Positions 35,435 to 43,522 of a DNA stretch of 64,000 nucleotides are shown one piece after another. Source of the stretch: Halomarina halobia (GTDB lineage Archaea > Halobacteriota > Halobacteria > Halobacteriales > Haloarculaceae); assembly GCF_029338575.1 (NCBI RefSeq), contig NZ_CP119992.1, forward strand, positions 1-64,000, in the 5' to 3' direction. Position 1 is the first letter of the stretch. Every line of letters starts with the position of its first letter. The position numbers and the translations under genes are program-made. The notes beneath the pieces are model-generated. The model was not told the DNA's origin. It saw only the letters and a program-made list of their open reading frames with translations, and searched no databases.

Positions 35435-38326
35435 CTAATCGTCGAGGAGCATCGAGAACAGCTTACGCTCCGCGGAGCGGAGGTGCTTGTTGAACGTCGG
35501 CTGTGAGATGTCGAGCGACGCCGCGACCTCCTGGCCCGTCCGGTCGCGGGGCCACTCGAAGAAGCCGCTCGCGTAGGCGGTCCGGACCACCTCGTACTGG
35601 CGATCGGTGAGGCGCTCGGTCACGCCCGCGCGAACGTCGCGCTCGGACTGGACCGAGGAGGTCTGGTTGCGTCGGGCGACGAGGTCGGTGTTCGGGTGCG
35701 TGGCCTGTATGGACTCCACGAACTCACGCACGTCGGCGTCGTACGGCAGTTCGATGACCGCCCGGATCCCGTTCGCGTCCGCGGCGAGCTCCCGCGTGAT
35801 CGCACCGTAGTCGGTGAGCGTCGAGGCGATGGTGGTCCCGGTGAGACGCAGTTCGCACCGGATCCCCTCGTCGCGCTCGGCGATGACGTCGGCGCGCTCG
35901 ACGGTGACGAACTCGTCGGCGAGCGACGACAGCGCCTCGGCGTCCGCGTCCTCGGCCGTGAGGAAGACGAGCGACGCGCCGCCGGACTCGTTGACGATGT
36001 CGTCGACGACGAGCCGCGTCCCGAGATGGGTGGCGAGCGTCCGCAGGAAGAGGTCCGGTTCGTCGATCGAGAGTTCGAGCTCGGTGACGCGATCGGCCAG
36101 CAACGTCCGCTGGGTCTCGACGGTGTTGATGGCGTTGGCGATCGTCTCGCCCGCCTCGCTCAACACCGTCCGGGTCATCTCGTCGAACGCCCCCTGTTCG
36201 TCGGCGTAGACGGCGAGCGTCCCGTAGAGGACGTCGCCGTGGACGAGCGGCACCGCGAGCATCGAGAGGTAGTCGTTCGTGAGCGCGGCCCGCCGCCACG
36301 GCTCGGCACGGAAGCCGCTCGTCACCTGGGAGACGACGGCCGGTTCTCGCGTCACCGTCGCCCGCGCGGCGGGCTCCGTCGGCTCGTCGAGCGAGAGCGA
36401 GACGGTGTCGAGGTACCCCCGCTCGTGTCCGGCCCACACGCGCGGCTCGAGCGCCGTTCCCTCGGCACCGGGCGTACCGATCCAGGCGAACGCGAAGTTG
36501 TCCGCGGTCGCGAGCCGGTCGCAGACGGCCCGCTCGATCTCCTCTCGCGTGTCGGCCTGTACGAGCGCGCGGTCGATCGCCCGGATGATGTCGTTCGTCT
36601 GCTTGAGCCCCGTCAGGCGCGTGTTCTGGTCGCTGAGTTCGCGGTCGCGCTCGCGCAACTGCGTCTCGCGCTCGACGCGGTTGAGCGCCGCCTCCGCGCT
36701 CGCCGCGAGCAGGTCGGTCAGTTCGACGGTCGTCTCGCTGAACGCGGCGGTGCGGGTCGACTCGGCCACGAGGACGCCGTGTTCGCCGAGCGGGACGTAC
36801 AGCCCGCTACGGAAGGGGGTATCGGCGTTGTACACCGCGTCGGTCTCGCGGACGTCGTCGCTGTGTAGCTCCTCCCCGGTGACGAACGCCCGCCAGGCGA
36901 GCGAACCGTCGCTCGGATCCAGCGCCGGGAGGTCGCCGACCATCGACGTCATCGTCTCCGAGACGCTCGTGGGCTCGAGACGCCCGGTGGTCCCGTCGAA
37001 GAGGTAGACCGCGACGCCGGGCAGGTCGAGCACGTCGCTCGCCGTGTCGACGATGCGCTCGCTCACCTCTTCCCGTGACTCCGTCCGGAGCAGGCCGTGC
37101 ATCGAGTTGTTCAGCGCCGTCAGCGTCCCTTCGTACTGGCGGTGGCGCGAGAGGTCTCGGACGACGCCGAGGATCTCCCCCTCACCGGGTTCCGACAGGA
37201 CCGAGTAGTGGGTCTCGACCGGTACCGTTCCGTTCTCCGTCGTGAACTCCACCTCGCACGACCCGACCAGCTGTCCGTTCCGATCGTCGGCGTCCGCGAA
37301 GCAGTCGATGTCGTCGATGTCGAGCTCGATGAGCTCGCGGGCGTCCAGCCCGACGAGGTCCTCCCGATCGTATCCGAGCATCGAACAGAGCGCGTCGCTC
37401 GCCTCGGTGATGCGGTAGTCGAGGTCGAGCGCGTAGATCCCGTCGTCGATCGTCTCGACGATCGTCTCGTAGCGCTTCAGTTCGCGCTGCCGCCTGCGGC
37501 GCTCGATGGCGGGTTCGAGCACCCTGGCGACGTCCTCGAGGACGGTCGTGTCGGGCTCGGTGAACACCGCGTCGTCCGGCGCGACGGCGGCGAGCGCCCC
37601 CCACGGTTCGTCGCCGACCGAGAGGCCGACCGCGAGGGTCTGCACCTCGCCGTCGGCCTCGTGGGTGTACACCTCGTTCCCGCCGAGCGCGGCGACGGCG
37701 AGCGAGTTCGGGCGCGCGCGCGTCGAGTCGATGGCGTCGTCGTCCCACCCGACGCCCGCCCGGAGCACCAGGCTGTCCTCGCGGTCGCGGCGCTCGAACA
37801 GTCCGCAGCGGGTCGCGCCGAGCGCGCTCACGACGAGCGAGAGCGCGTCATCGAACAGCGTCGAGAGCGGGGCACCTTCGAGCGCGTCCTGGCGCAGCGA
37901 GGAGAGCGACTCGGCGTACTCGAACGTCTCGGACCGACCGTGCGCGCGGATGGCGTTGCGAACCCGCGTTCGGAGGACGGCGTCGTCGACGACGCCGTTC
38001 GAGCGCACGACGTCGGTCGCGCCCGCCGCGAGCGCGTCCGCGATCGTCACGTCGTCCTCCGAGACGATCACGACCGGGAGTTCGATGTCGAGCGTCCTCA
38101 CTCGATCGACGAACTCCGCGCCGGTCATGTCCGGCAGTTCGGAACCGCAGACGACGCAGTCGATGCGACCACCTCCGCTTATCCGATCTAACCCCTCGGC
38201 CGCCGTTGCGACACGCCCGACGGTAAGTCCCTCCACCCGGTCCGCTACACCGGTATGTGAGGTTCCCACCGACAGGACGCGGAGTGCGGTAACCGCAGTG
38301 TCGTTCGTAACCCGGCCCGAAATCAT
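35435..38326 (-). CDS. Multi-domain GAF/PAS sensor with bacterio-opsin-activator HTH and degenerate receiver
   Basis: A 963-residue cytoplasmic regulator of the Bat family. In order: a receiver-like domain (about 14-125), GAF (150-275), PAS (285-395; TIDDGIYALDLDYRITEA), GAF (400-550), GAF (575-735), the Bat-associated region (740-890) and a C-terminal HTH_10 (about 905-955; RLTDRQYEVVRTAYASGFFE). In the receiver the usual phospho-acceptor aspartate is replaced by glycine (CVVCGSELPDMTG) and the N-terminal acidic pair is absent (VLSVGTSHT), so it probably cannot be phosphorylated. Light, redox or oxygen sensing is possible. A TATA box lies 30 bases above ATG 38326 and a palindrome 63-86 bases above. 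Confidence 0.88.
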   Translation of the reverse strand: MISGRVTNDTAVTALRVLSVGTSHTGVADRVEGLTVGRVATAAEGLDRISGGGRIDCVVCGSELPDMTGAEFVDRVRTLDIELPVVIVSEDDVTIADALAAGATDVVRSNGVVDDAVLRTRVRNAIRAHGRSETFEYAESLSSLRQDALEGAPLSTLFDDALSLVVSALGATRCGLFERRDREDSLVLRAGVGWDDDAIDSTRARPNSLAVAALGGNEVYTHEADGEVQTLAVGLSVGDEPWGALAAVAPDDAVFTEPDTTVLEDVARVLEPAIERRRRQRELKRYETIVETIDDGIYALDLDYRITEASDALCSMLGYDREDLVGLDARELIELDIDDIDCFADADDRNGQLVGSCEVEFTTENGTVPVETHYSVLSEPGEGEILGVVRDLSRHRQYEGTLTALNNSMHGLLRTESREEVSERIVDTASDVLDLPGVAVYLFDGTTGRLEPTSVSETMTSMVGDLPALDPSDGSLAWRAFVTGEELHSDDVRETDAVYNADTPFRSGLYVPLGEHGVLVAESTRTAAFSETTVELTDLLAASAEAALNRVERETQLRERDRELSDQNTRLTGLKQTNDIIRAIDRALVQADTREEIERAVCDRLATADNFAFAWIGTPGAEGTALEPRVWAGHERGYLDTVSLSLDEPTEPAARATVTREPAVVSQVTSGFRAEPWRRAALTNDYLSMLAVPLVHGDVLYGTLAVYADEQGAFDEMTRTVLSEAGETIANAINTVETQRTLLADRVTELELSIDEPDLFLRTLATHLGTRLVVDDIVNESGGASLVFLTAEDADAEALSSLADEFVTVERADVIAERDEGIRCELRLTGTTIASTLTDYGAITRELAADANGIRAVIELPYDADVREFVESIQATHPNTDLVARRNQTSSVQSERDVRAGVTERLTDRQYEVVRTAYASGFFEWPRDRTGQEVAASLDISQPTFNKHLRSAERKLFSMLLDD

Positions 38327-38350
38327 CGCTTAAATCGCTCTGTTCTACCC

Positions 38351-38359
38351 GGATAAAGC
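38351..38359 (-). promoter_or_regulatory. TATA box of the Bat-like regulator
   Basis: GCTTTATCC on the minus strand, centred about 29 bases above ATG 38326; predicts a leaderless transcript. Confidence 0.5.
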
Positions 38360-38388
38360 ATTCGGCTTGAAAGTGGATATATGAATAC

Positions 38389-38412
38389 AATCGGGCGTAA
38401 AACGACCCGATT
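38389..38412. promoter_or_regulatory. Inverted repeat upstream of the Bat-like gene promoter
   Basis: AATCGGG and CCCGATT arms are separated by ten bases; pairing extends to CGT/ACG with one bulged A. It lies about 30 bases above the TATA box, the place where Bat-type activators bind upstream activating sequences. The 286-base gap holds no other gene. Confidence 0.45.
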
Positions 38413-38612
38413 TCATGTATATATATGTCTGTAACTGGTGACACTCTTCGAAATGTGACGGGGCTATGCCGAATATTACACCACTCATTCTCGAGGACTG
38501 ACCTCTATACCTCCGGGTGAGTCACGGTAACGTATGTTTTGTGGTCGCACGACGCGCGCGGCGAGCGGGCCTTCCCCGGACGGTTCGACGGTTAGAGAGG
38601 GCTTACAGTCGG

Positions 38613-39089
38613 TTAGGGGAGGTACCGAACGCTGACGACGCCGTCGGCCGCGCGCACCTCGACCCGGGCGACGCCCAGTCGGGCCGCGCGACTGGGCGTC
38701 CCCTCGTCGTCGATGACGTCGTCGACCGCCTCCCTGACGCGTTCGGGTTCGACCGACAGCACGTGGATCTCTCCGACGCCCGCGCGGTCCCGACGGGTGA
38801 GTTCGCCCACCTCCTGGTGGGCGGCGATCTCGCGCTCCTGGGCGGTGGGCGGTTCGTCGCTCCGTTCGATCGAGAGCGAGCGGCGCGACTCGACGTCGAC
38901 CACGCGCCAGGCGACCCGGAGGGGCGGTTCGGGCGCGAGCGTCGCGTCGAGCACGTCGCGCTCCTCGACGCCGGGGTTCTCCGCGAGCGCGTGCACCTGG
39001 CCGTCGTGGACGTCCTTCAGGACGGCGCTGTCCGCCTCGGCGTGCGTGACGAGAAACGTTCCCTCCTTCTCGTCCTGCGTCTCCGTCAT
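38613..39089 (-). CDS. DUF5812-like haloarchaeal protein
   Basis: A 158-residue acidic soluble protein: GTFLVTHAEADSAVLKDVHDG at the N-terminus (11-31, an OB-like beta section), VLDATLAPEPPLRVAWRVVD, then a helical part with RDRAGVGEIHVLSVEPERV and a C-terminal strand VARVEVRAADGVVSVRYLP. I recognise the pattern as the haloarchaeal DUF5812 family; its function is unknown. It is followed on the plus strand side by an AT-rich gap leading to the Bat-like gene start, and preceded by a small membrane protein gene 49 bases upstream on the same strand. Confidence 0.72.
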   Translation of the reverse strand: MTETQDEKEGTFLVTHAEADSAVLKDVHDGQVHALAENPGVEERDVLDATLAPEPPLRVAWRVVDVESRRSLSIERSDEPPTAQEREIAAHQEVGELTRRDRAGVGEIHVLSVEPERVREAVDDVIDDEGTPSRAARLGVARVEVRAADGVVSVRYLP

Positions 39090-39138
39090 GTCCCGGGATA
39101 GGCGAGCGCGGGCCTTGTCGGTGTCGGGAGTCGCCGAG

Positions 39139-39651
39139 TCAGCGCAGGTGGCGGTGGAGGAGGTACATCCCGACGGCGACGGCGATCGGGGGGAGGAGTC
39201 CGACGGGGCGGGGAAGCGAGTAGAGGAGTACGGCGACCGCCCCCGCGCTCCGCGCCTGCTGGTCCGCCGGCGTCGTGATGACCGCCGCGAGGTAGAGCGA
39301 GAGGATGAACAGGAACCCCGTCGCGGCGAACAGGCGGTCGTAGCGCGCGTCGTGCGTCCCGCGGCGGTGGTGTCGCGCGACGAAGAGAACGGGCGCGAGC
39401 AGCGGCGCGACGGCGAACAGGCCGACGACGATGAACAGCGGGCGGACGAACGTGAACGATCCCGCGCCGGCCGCGGCGGTGCTCCCGAGGAGGACGACGA
39501 GCGCGAGGCCGAACAGCGAGCCGACGGCGAACGCGAGGAACCCGCCGACGACCACGTACAGCTTGAACAGGAGGGAGTCGCTGGACCGGAAGGCGTAGGG
39601 GAACGCCCCGAACAGTCCGCGATAGGTCCGCTCCTCGGTCGCCGTGCTCAT
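39139..39651 (-). CDS. Four-helix membrane protein of unknown function
   Basis: A 170-residue protein. A cytoplasmic N-terminus (TYRGLFGAFPYAFRSSDSLL) precedes helices at about 30-57, 67-92, 104-125 and 136-163. The short loop ARHHRRGTHDARYDR is basic and probably cytoplasmic. There is no signal peptide. No named family is recognised; similar small membrane proteins are common in haloarchaea. ATG 39651 is the only sensible start. Confidence 0.68.
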   Translation of the reverse strand: MSTATEERTYRGLFGAFPYAFRSSDSLLFKLYVVVGGFLAFAVGSLFGLALVVLLGSTAAAGAGSFTFVRPLFIVVGLFAVAPLLAPVLFVARHHRRGTHDARYDRLFAATGFLFILSLYLAAVITTPADQQARSAGAVAVLLYSLPRPVGLLPPIAVAVGMYLLHRHLR

Positions 39652-39816
39652 GCGCGCCCGTTGGCGGCCCCGCCGATTAAGCGGCCCGGTCCGGCGTCGG
39701 TTCGTATCGTCGGCAGGGCGTCACTGAACGAAGCGGACGCCCCGGGGCGTGTCCACGACCGTCACGCCGGACCGGCCGACAGTATACCTATCACCCCCCG
39801 CGGCGAGTCCACGCAC

Positions 39817-41112
39817 ATGCACCTCGACATCGGCAACGCGCTCGCCGGGATCGCCCGCCCGGGCGTCTCCCGCGACTCGCTCGACCGCCTCGACGACTGC
39901 GTCGCACGCGCCCACGAGCGCATCGAGCGCGGCGTCGAGGAGCGCGAGTTCGGGTACGCCGCGCTCGCGCTCCCCGAGACGACCGCCGCCGCCGAGATCG
40001 AGCGCGCGGTCGCCCCGCTCGCCGACAGCGAGGCCGTCCTCACCGTCGGCATCGGCGGGAGCGCCCTCGGCGCCGCGACGGTCTCGGCCGCCCTCGGCCG
40101 CGGCGACGCCGACGCGTACGTCCTCGACAACGTCGATCCGCGCCGCGCGAACGAGCTCCTCGCGGCCCTCCCGCTCTCCGAGACGGCCGTCCACGTCGTC
40201 TCGCGCTCCGGCACCACCGCTGAGACGCTGGCGAACTTCCTCGTCGTCCGCGAGGCCATGGCCGACGCCGGGGTGGACTGGACCGAGCGCACCGTCGTCA
40301 CGACCGGCGAGGACGGCCCCCTGCGCGCGCTCGCGGACGAGCACGGCCTGCCCGCCCTCGACGTGCCCGAGGGCGTCCCCGGCCGCTTCTCGGTCCTCTC
40401 GTCGGTCGGCCTCGTCCCGGCGGCGATCCAGGGTCACGACCTCGACGGGCTGCTCGCCGGGGGGCGCGCCGGGATGGACGCCCTCGCGCCGAGCCTCTAC
40501 GAGTGCCCGGCCTACGGCTACGGCGCGGCCTGCCACGCCCTCGAGGTGCGCGGCGCGACGACGAACGTGTTGATGCCCTACGCCGAGCGCCTCGAGTACT
40601 TCGCGGAGTGGTTCGCCCAGCTGTGGGCCGAGAGCCTGGGCAAGGACGGGCTGGGACAGACGCCCGTCCGCGCGCTCGGCGCGACCGACCAGCACTCCCA
40701 GCTCCAGCTCTACCGCGCCGGTCGCCGCGACAAGCACGTCACGCTCGTGCGCCCGCGGGAGCGCCCGGAGCGCGCCATCCCCGAGACGGGCATCGAGGGG
40801 CTGTCGTACCTCGGCGGCTCCGACCTCGGGACGCTGCTCGACGCCGAGTTCGAGGCGACCGAGGCCAGCCTCGCGGCGGCGGGCCTCCCCAACGTCCGGA
40901 TCGAGATCGACGCCCTCGACGCCGAATCGCTCGGCCGGCTGCTCTACGACGCGGAGGCCGCCTGCGTCCTCGCCGGGGAGCTGATGGGCGTCTCGACGTT
41001 CACCCAGCCCGCCGTCGAGTGGGGCAAGCGCGCCGCCCGCGGCCTGCTCGGCGGGGGCGACTTCGAGGAGGCCGAGGCCGTCGCCGGGAAGGAACGACTC
41101 GTGATCGAGTGA
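39817..41112 (+). CDS. pgi: Glucose-6-phosphate isomerase
   Basis: Interconverts glucose-6-phosphate and fructose-6-phosphate; fructose-6-phosphate also feeds GlmS. The 431-residue protein shows the two SIS-type sugar-phosphate loops GIGGSALGAATVSA (about 77-90) and SRSGTTAETLANFL (about 129-142), the signature GLGQTPVRALGATDQHSQLQL (split near 277-297), and the late lysine in TQPAVEWGKRAARGL (about 398-412). ATG 39817 follows a TATA-like GTATACC about 32 bases above it. Length agrees with archaeal PGI-superfamily enzymes. Confidence 0.95.
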   Translation: MHLDIGNALAGIARPGVSRDSLDRLDDCVARAHERIERGVEEREFGYAALALPETTAAAEIERAVAPLADSEAVLTVGIGGSALGAATVSAALGRGDADAYVLDNVDPRRANELLAALPLSETAVHVVSRSGTTAETLANFLVVREAMADAGVDWTERTVVTTGEDGPLRALADEHGLPALDVPEGVPGRFSVLSSVGLVPAAIQGHDLDGLLAGGRAGMDALAPSLYECPAYGYGAACHALEVRGATTNVLMPYAERLEYFAEWFAQLWAESLGKDGLGQTPVRALGATDQHSQLQLYRAGRRDKHVTLVRPRERPERAIPETGIEGLSYLGGSDLGTLLDAEFEATEASLAAAGLPNVRIEIDALDAESLGRLLYDAEAACVLAGELMGVSTFTQPAVEWGKRAARGLLGGGDFEEAEAVAGKERLVIE

Positions 41113-41729
41113 ACGACGAGCGCAGTGGCGTTCAATCGGTGGCGGCGTTCGATACCTCGAACGCGTTCGCCGCGCGGCGATCTCGATCGAACTTCCTCTA
41201 ATCCGAGTAGGGAGAAACCGCCTCGAAAGCCCTCGCGCTCTGGACTCGTGCGCCACACGCTGTGCTCCTCGGCTCACTCCCACCGCTGGACTCGCTACGC
41301 TCGTCCAGCGCGTTCCCGCTCACTCCGTTCGCGGGAACGCCGGTCGTTCGCCTGCGGTGCTTGCGGTGTCGTACTTCGTCCAGGACCTTCGCCCTTTCAG
41401 TCCGCCAGGAGACTCACGTAGCTCGTCTCCTGTGCCCCCGTTCGCTCGCGGTGCTCGCTCACGGGAACACCAGGGTTCCCTACCCAACTCCGTCGCGCAC
41501 GCACCAGAGCGCGCCCGGCAGTGTGGCCGAGAGGGCGTCTCGTCGCCCGATCCGGGGAAAGGCAGGCGTACTGTGCGGTGCTGTCCCCTGGCGTCTCCGT
41601 GAGCGAGTGCAACGAGCGAACGGGGACTCAGGAGACGAGTACGACGAGTCTCCTGGCGGACTGAAAGGGCGAGGGCTCCCGTCGGCTCCCGGCCGACGTA
41701 AGCACCGTAGCGAAGCGAGGAGCGTGGTT

Positions 41730-41750
41730 CGAGAGAGCGTAGCTCTCTCG
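41730..41750. repeat. Perfect 9-base-stem hairpin
   Basis: CGAGAGAGC, loop GTA, GCTCTCTCG. No T-run follows, so it is not a plain terminator. Confidence 0.6.
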
Positions 41751-41756
41751 TCATCT

Positions 41757-41779
41757 CGAAAGGCGCGAAGCGCCTTTCG
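41757..41779. repeat. Perfect 10-base-stem hairpin
   Basis: CGAAAGGCGC, loop GAA, GCGCCTTTCG, six bases after the previous hairpin. The same GCGAAGC-type loop recurs in the palindrome at 48914-48939. Confidence 0.6.
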
Positions 41780-42087
41780 GCGACAGCGAGGCCCGGAGTC
41801 ACGAGAGCCCGAGGGCTTTCGAGGTGTTCCGTTTGCGGTTAGTTACGTGGGTGAGGGCTCTAGAGGTGATCTCTGTCCCCTGCCTTCGAGCGCGAGAGCT
41901 TTCCGGACGTTGTTGACCCAACCGTCGAGCGGGAGGGGCGTTCGGGGCGTTCCGTCCCGAGACATCTATTCCCCCCATGATTTAGTCGAACCCTCCCCTG
42001 AGCGGATCGCAAAAGACCTATTCGCGGGGTGGCCGTACGCCGGCCAATGAGCGAGCGCGGCGTCGGGTCGGCCGTCGGGGGGACGCG

Positions 42088-42846
42088 ATGAGCGGGGCGA
42101 CCGACGCGACGCCGAGCGCCGGCCTCGACGAGCGGCTGCGGGCGCTCTCGTTCGCGGTCGGCATCGCGCTCGTCGCTTACGCCGTCGGCAACGTCACGCT
42201 CGCGGTCGTCGCCGTCTTCCTGCAGTCGGCCGGGGTCGCCCTGTTCGACGACCGCGCGCTGCTCGTGCTCCTCGGGACGTTCGCGATCCAGGGGGTCGGC
42301 TACTGCGGCGCGGTCGCCGTCTACGTCGACCGCTCCGGTCGGCGCGACCTCCTCCGCGTCCGCGCGCCGACGGCGCGCGACCTCGCGGTGGTCGTCGTCG
42401 GTTTCCTCGGGTTGCTCGGGGTCCTGTTCGGACTCGACGTCCTCTTCGACGCGCTCGGAATCCGACTGGCCGAGTCGAACATCGTCGCCACGGGCCTCGG
42501 CAGCCCGTCGCTCCTGCTGGTGCTCGCGGTCCTCTCGGTCGTCCTCGTCGGCCCCGCCGAGGAACTCCTCTACCGCGGCCTGATCCAGGGTCGCCTGCGG
42601 GAGACCGTCGGCCCCGTCGGCGCGGTCGCGCTGACGAGCGCCATCTTCGCGCCGGTTCACGTCTTCGGGCTCTCGGGGTCGCCGCTGGCCGTCGCCGCCA
42701 CGCTCGGGGCCATCTTCGTCCTCTCGCTGGTGCTCGGGACGCTCTACGAGCTCACGGGGACGCTCGTCGTTCCCGCGCTGATCCACGGTCTCTACAACGC
42801 CTCGCAGTTCCTCATCGCCTATCTGGGGGTCGGCGGCGGGGTCTGA
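42088..42846 (+). CDS. CPBP-family intramembrane metalloprotease
   Basis: A 252-residue, seven-to-eight-helix protein of the CAAX-protease/bacteriocin-processing family. Conserved motifs are VGPAEELLYRGLIQGRL (EE...R, about 153-169), FAPVHVFG (about 190-197) and the late histidine region ALIHGLYNASQF (about 229-240). ATG 42088 overlaps the TGA of a 14-codon leading frame that begins at ATG 42047, 27 bases below a TATA-like ACCTATTC. Adding one G to the six-G run at 42077-42082 would fuse this leader in frame and give 266 residues, so the true start may be 42047. Confidence 0.87.
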   Translation: MSGATDATPSAGLDERLRALSFAVGIALVAYAVGNVTLAVVAVFLQSAGVALFDDRALLVLLGTFAIQGVGYCGAVAVYVDRSGRRDLLRVRAPTARDLAVVVVGFLGLLGVLFGLDVLFDALGIRLAESNIVATGLGSPSLLLVLAVLSVVLVGPAEELLYRGLIQGRLRETVGPVGAVALTSAIFAPVHVFGLSGSPLAVAATLGAIFVLSLVLGTLYELTGTLVVPALIHGLYNASQFLIAYLGVGGGV

Positions 42847-42905
42847 CCCGCGACAGACGGGCGTCTGACCGGTGTTTATGGCCCGCGCGACGGTACTCCC
42901 GTCGT

Positions 42906-43073
42906 ATGCGGCGGTACACCCTGCTCTGCGAGGAGCACCTGGCGCGCGAAGTCGAGTCTCTCGCCCACGAGTACGGAATCAGGCAGGAGGACGTCCTCCG
43001 TCAGCTCATCGTGGCGGGGCTCGAGAGCCTCGAGGCCGGCGGCGGGGTGGAGCTGAAGACGGACGGCGACTAG
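42906..43073 (+). CDS. Small ribbon-helix-helix (CopG-like) DNA-binding protein
   Basis: A 55-residue protein: strand RRYTLLC, helix EEHLAREVESLAHEYG, turn IRQ, helix EDVLRQLIVAGLESLE, then a short acidic tail. This strand-helix-helix order is that of CopG/Arc-type regulators, which bind DNA as dimers. It could be an antitoxin, and the convergent neighbour has a PIN domain, but that neighbour is the ribosomal NOB1 with a zinc ribbon, so a toxin-antitoxin reading is not favoured. Its stop TAG and the NOB1 stop share the palindrome CTAG at 43070-43073. Confidence 0.68.
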   Translation: MRRYTLLCEEHLAREVESLAHEYGIRQEDVLRQLIVAGLESLEAGGGVELKTDGD

Positions 43074-43522
43074 CGCTTTCGGGTCAGTTCGCTTCCGCAG
43101 ATCGGACAGCGGTCCTCACGGTCGTCGAACGTGCGACCGCAGCCGGTACACTGGAACGTCCACGCGCGCTCCTCGGAGATGCCCTCTCGCTCGATGGTCT
43201 CGACCGAGAGGTCGAGTCGGCTCGCGACGTTCTGCATCGCGTAATCGTCGGTGACGAGCGTCGCGTCGAGTTCGAGGGCGGCCGCGAGCAGCGCCACGTC
43301 CGTCGCGGAGAGCACGCCGCGGTCGCCCGACCCGGTCGCGGCGCGTCGGACGCGCTCGACGGACGCGTCGCTCGGGACGTGGACGCGCATCCCGGATCCC
43401 TCGAAGGCGTCGAAGCGGTAGACGCTCCGCCCCGAGAGCTCCTCTCTGACGCCCGGAACCGTCGCCGTCGGCCCGTCGACGGCGTGTTCGCGGATGAACG
43501 CGGACGCGTCGAGAACGCGCAT
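43070..43522 (-). CDS. NOB1-type endoribonuclease (PIN domain plus zinc ribbon)
   Basis: NOB1 trims the 3' end of 16S rRNA during small-subunit maturation. The 150-residue protein has an N-terminal PIN domain with acidic residues in VLDASAFI (3-10), LSATDVALLAAAL (about 71-83) and LVTDDYAMQNVA (about 89-100), then a zinc ribbon CTGCGRTF...CPICGSEL (about 125-146). The ATG directly follows the TAG of the PRC-barrel gene, so both are one operon. The neighbourhood of PRC-barrel and aIF5B is typical for haloarchaeal NOB1. Confidence 0.9.
   Translation of the reverse strand: MRVLDASAFIREHAVDGPTATVPGVREELSGRSVYRFDAFEGSGMRVHVPSDASVERVRRAATGSGDRGVLSATDVALLAAALELDATLVTDDYAMQNVASRLDLSVETIEREGISEERAWTFQCTGCGRTFDDREDRCPICGSELTRKR

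Larger units (their letters stand above)
41221..41824. repeat. 604-base composite inverted-repeat element
   Basis: Outer arms of 21 bases (41221-41241 and 41804-41824) match with one mismatch. Inner arms of 27 bases (41389-41415 and 41646-41672) are perfect inverted copies beginning TCGCCCTTTCAGTCC. A third pair (about 41438-41465 and 41598-41625) matches with about four mismatches. Each half therefore seems to be the same repetitive unit in opposite orientation around a unique centre at 41466-41597. Confidence 0.7.
41113..42046. other. Gene-poor 0.93 kb region with nested inverted repeats and hairpins
   Basis: No gene is supported here. Open frames exist on both strands but are Arg/Ser/Pro-rich by-products of GC-rich palindromic DNA. 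Most of the stretch is an inverted-repeat element (41221-41824), including two perfect hairpins near 41730-41779. The last 220 bases are unique and lead to the promoter of the CPBP gene. Confidence 0.7.

Noticed and set aside
41221..41824. CRISPR array or insertion sequence
   Set aside because: Repeats are inverted, not regularly spaced direct repeats; no Cas or transposase gene and no target duplication is seen.
41262..42050. 262-codon plus-strand open frame in the inverted-repeat region, and a 160-codon frame opposite it
   Set aside because: The sequence is built of palindromes, which keeps several frames open on both strands. The products are Arg/Ser/Pro-rich and not acidic as haloarchaeal proteins are.
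42906..43522. Toxin-antitoxin pair (RHH antitoxin with PIN toxin)
   Set aside because: The genes are convergent, not in one operon, and the PIN protein carries the NOB1 zinc ribbon and sits beside PRC-barrel and aIF5B.
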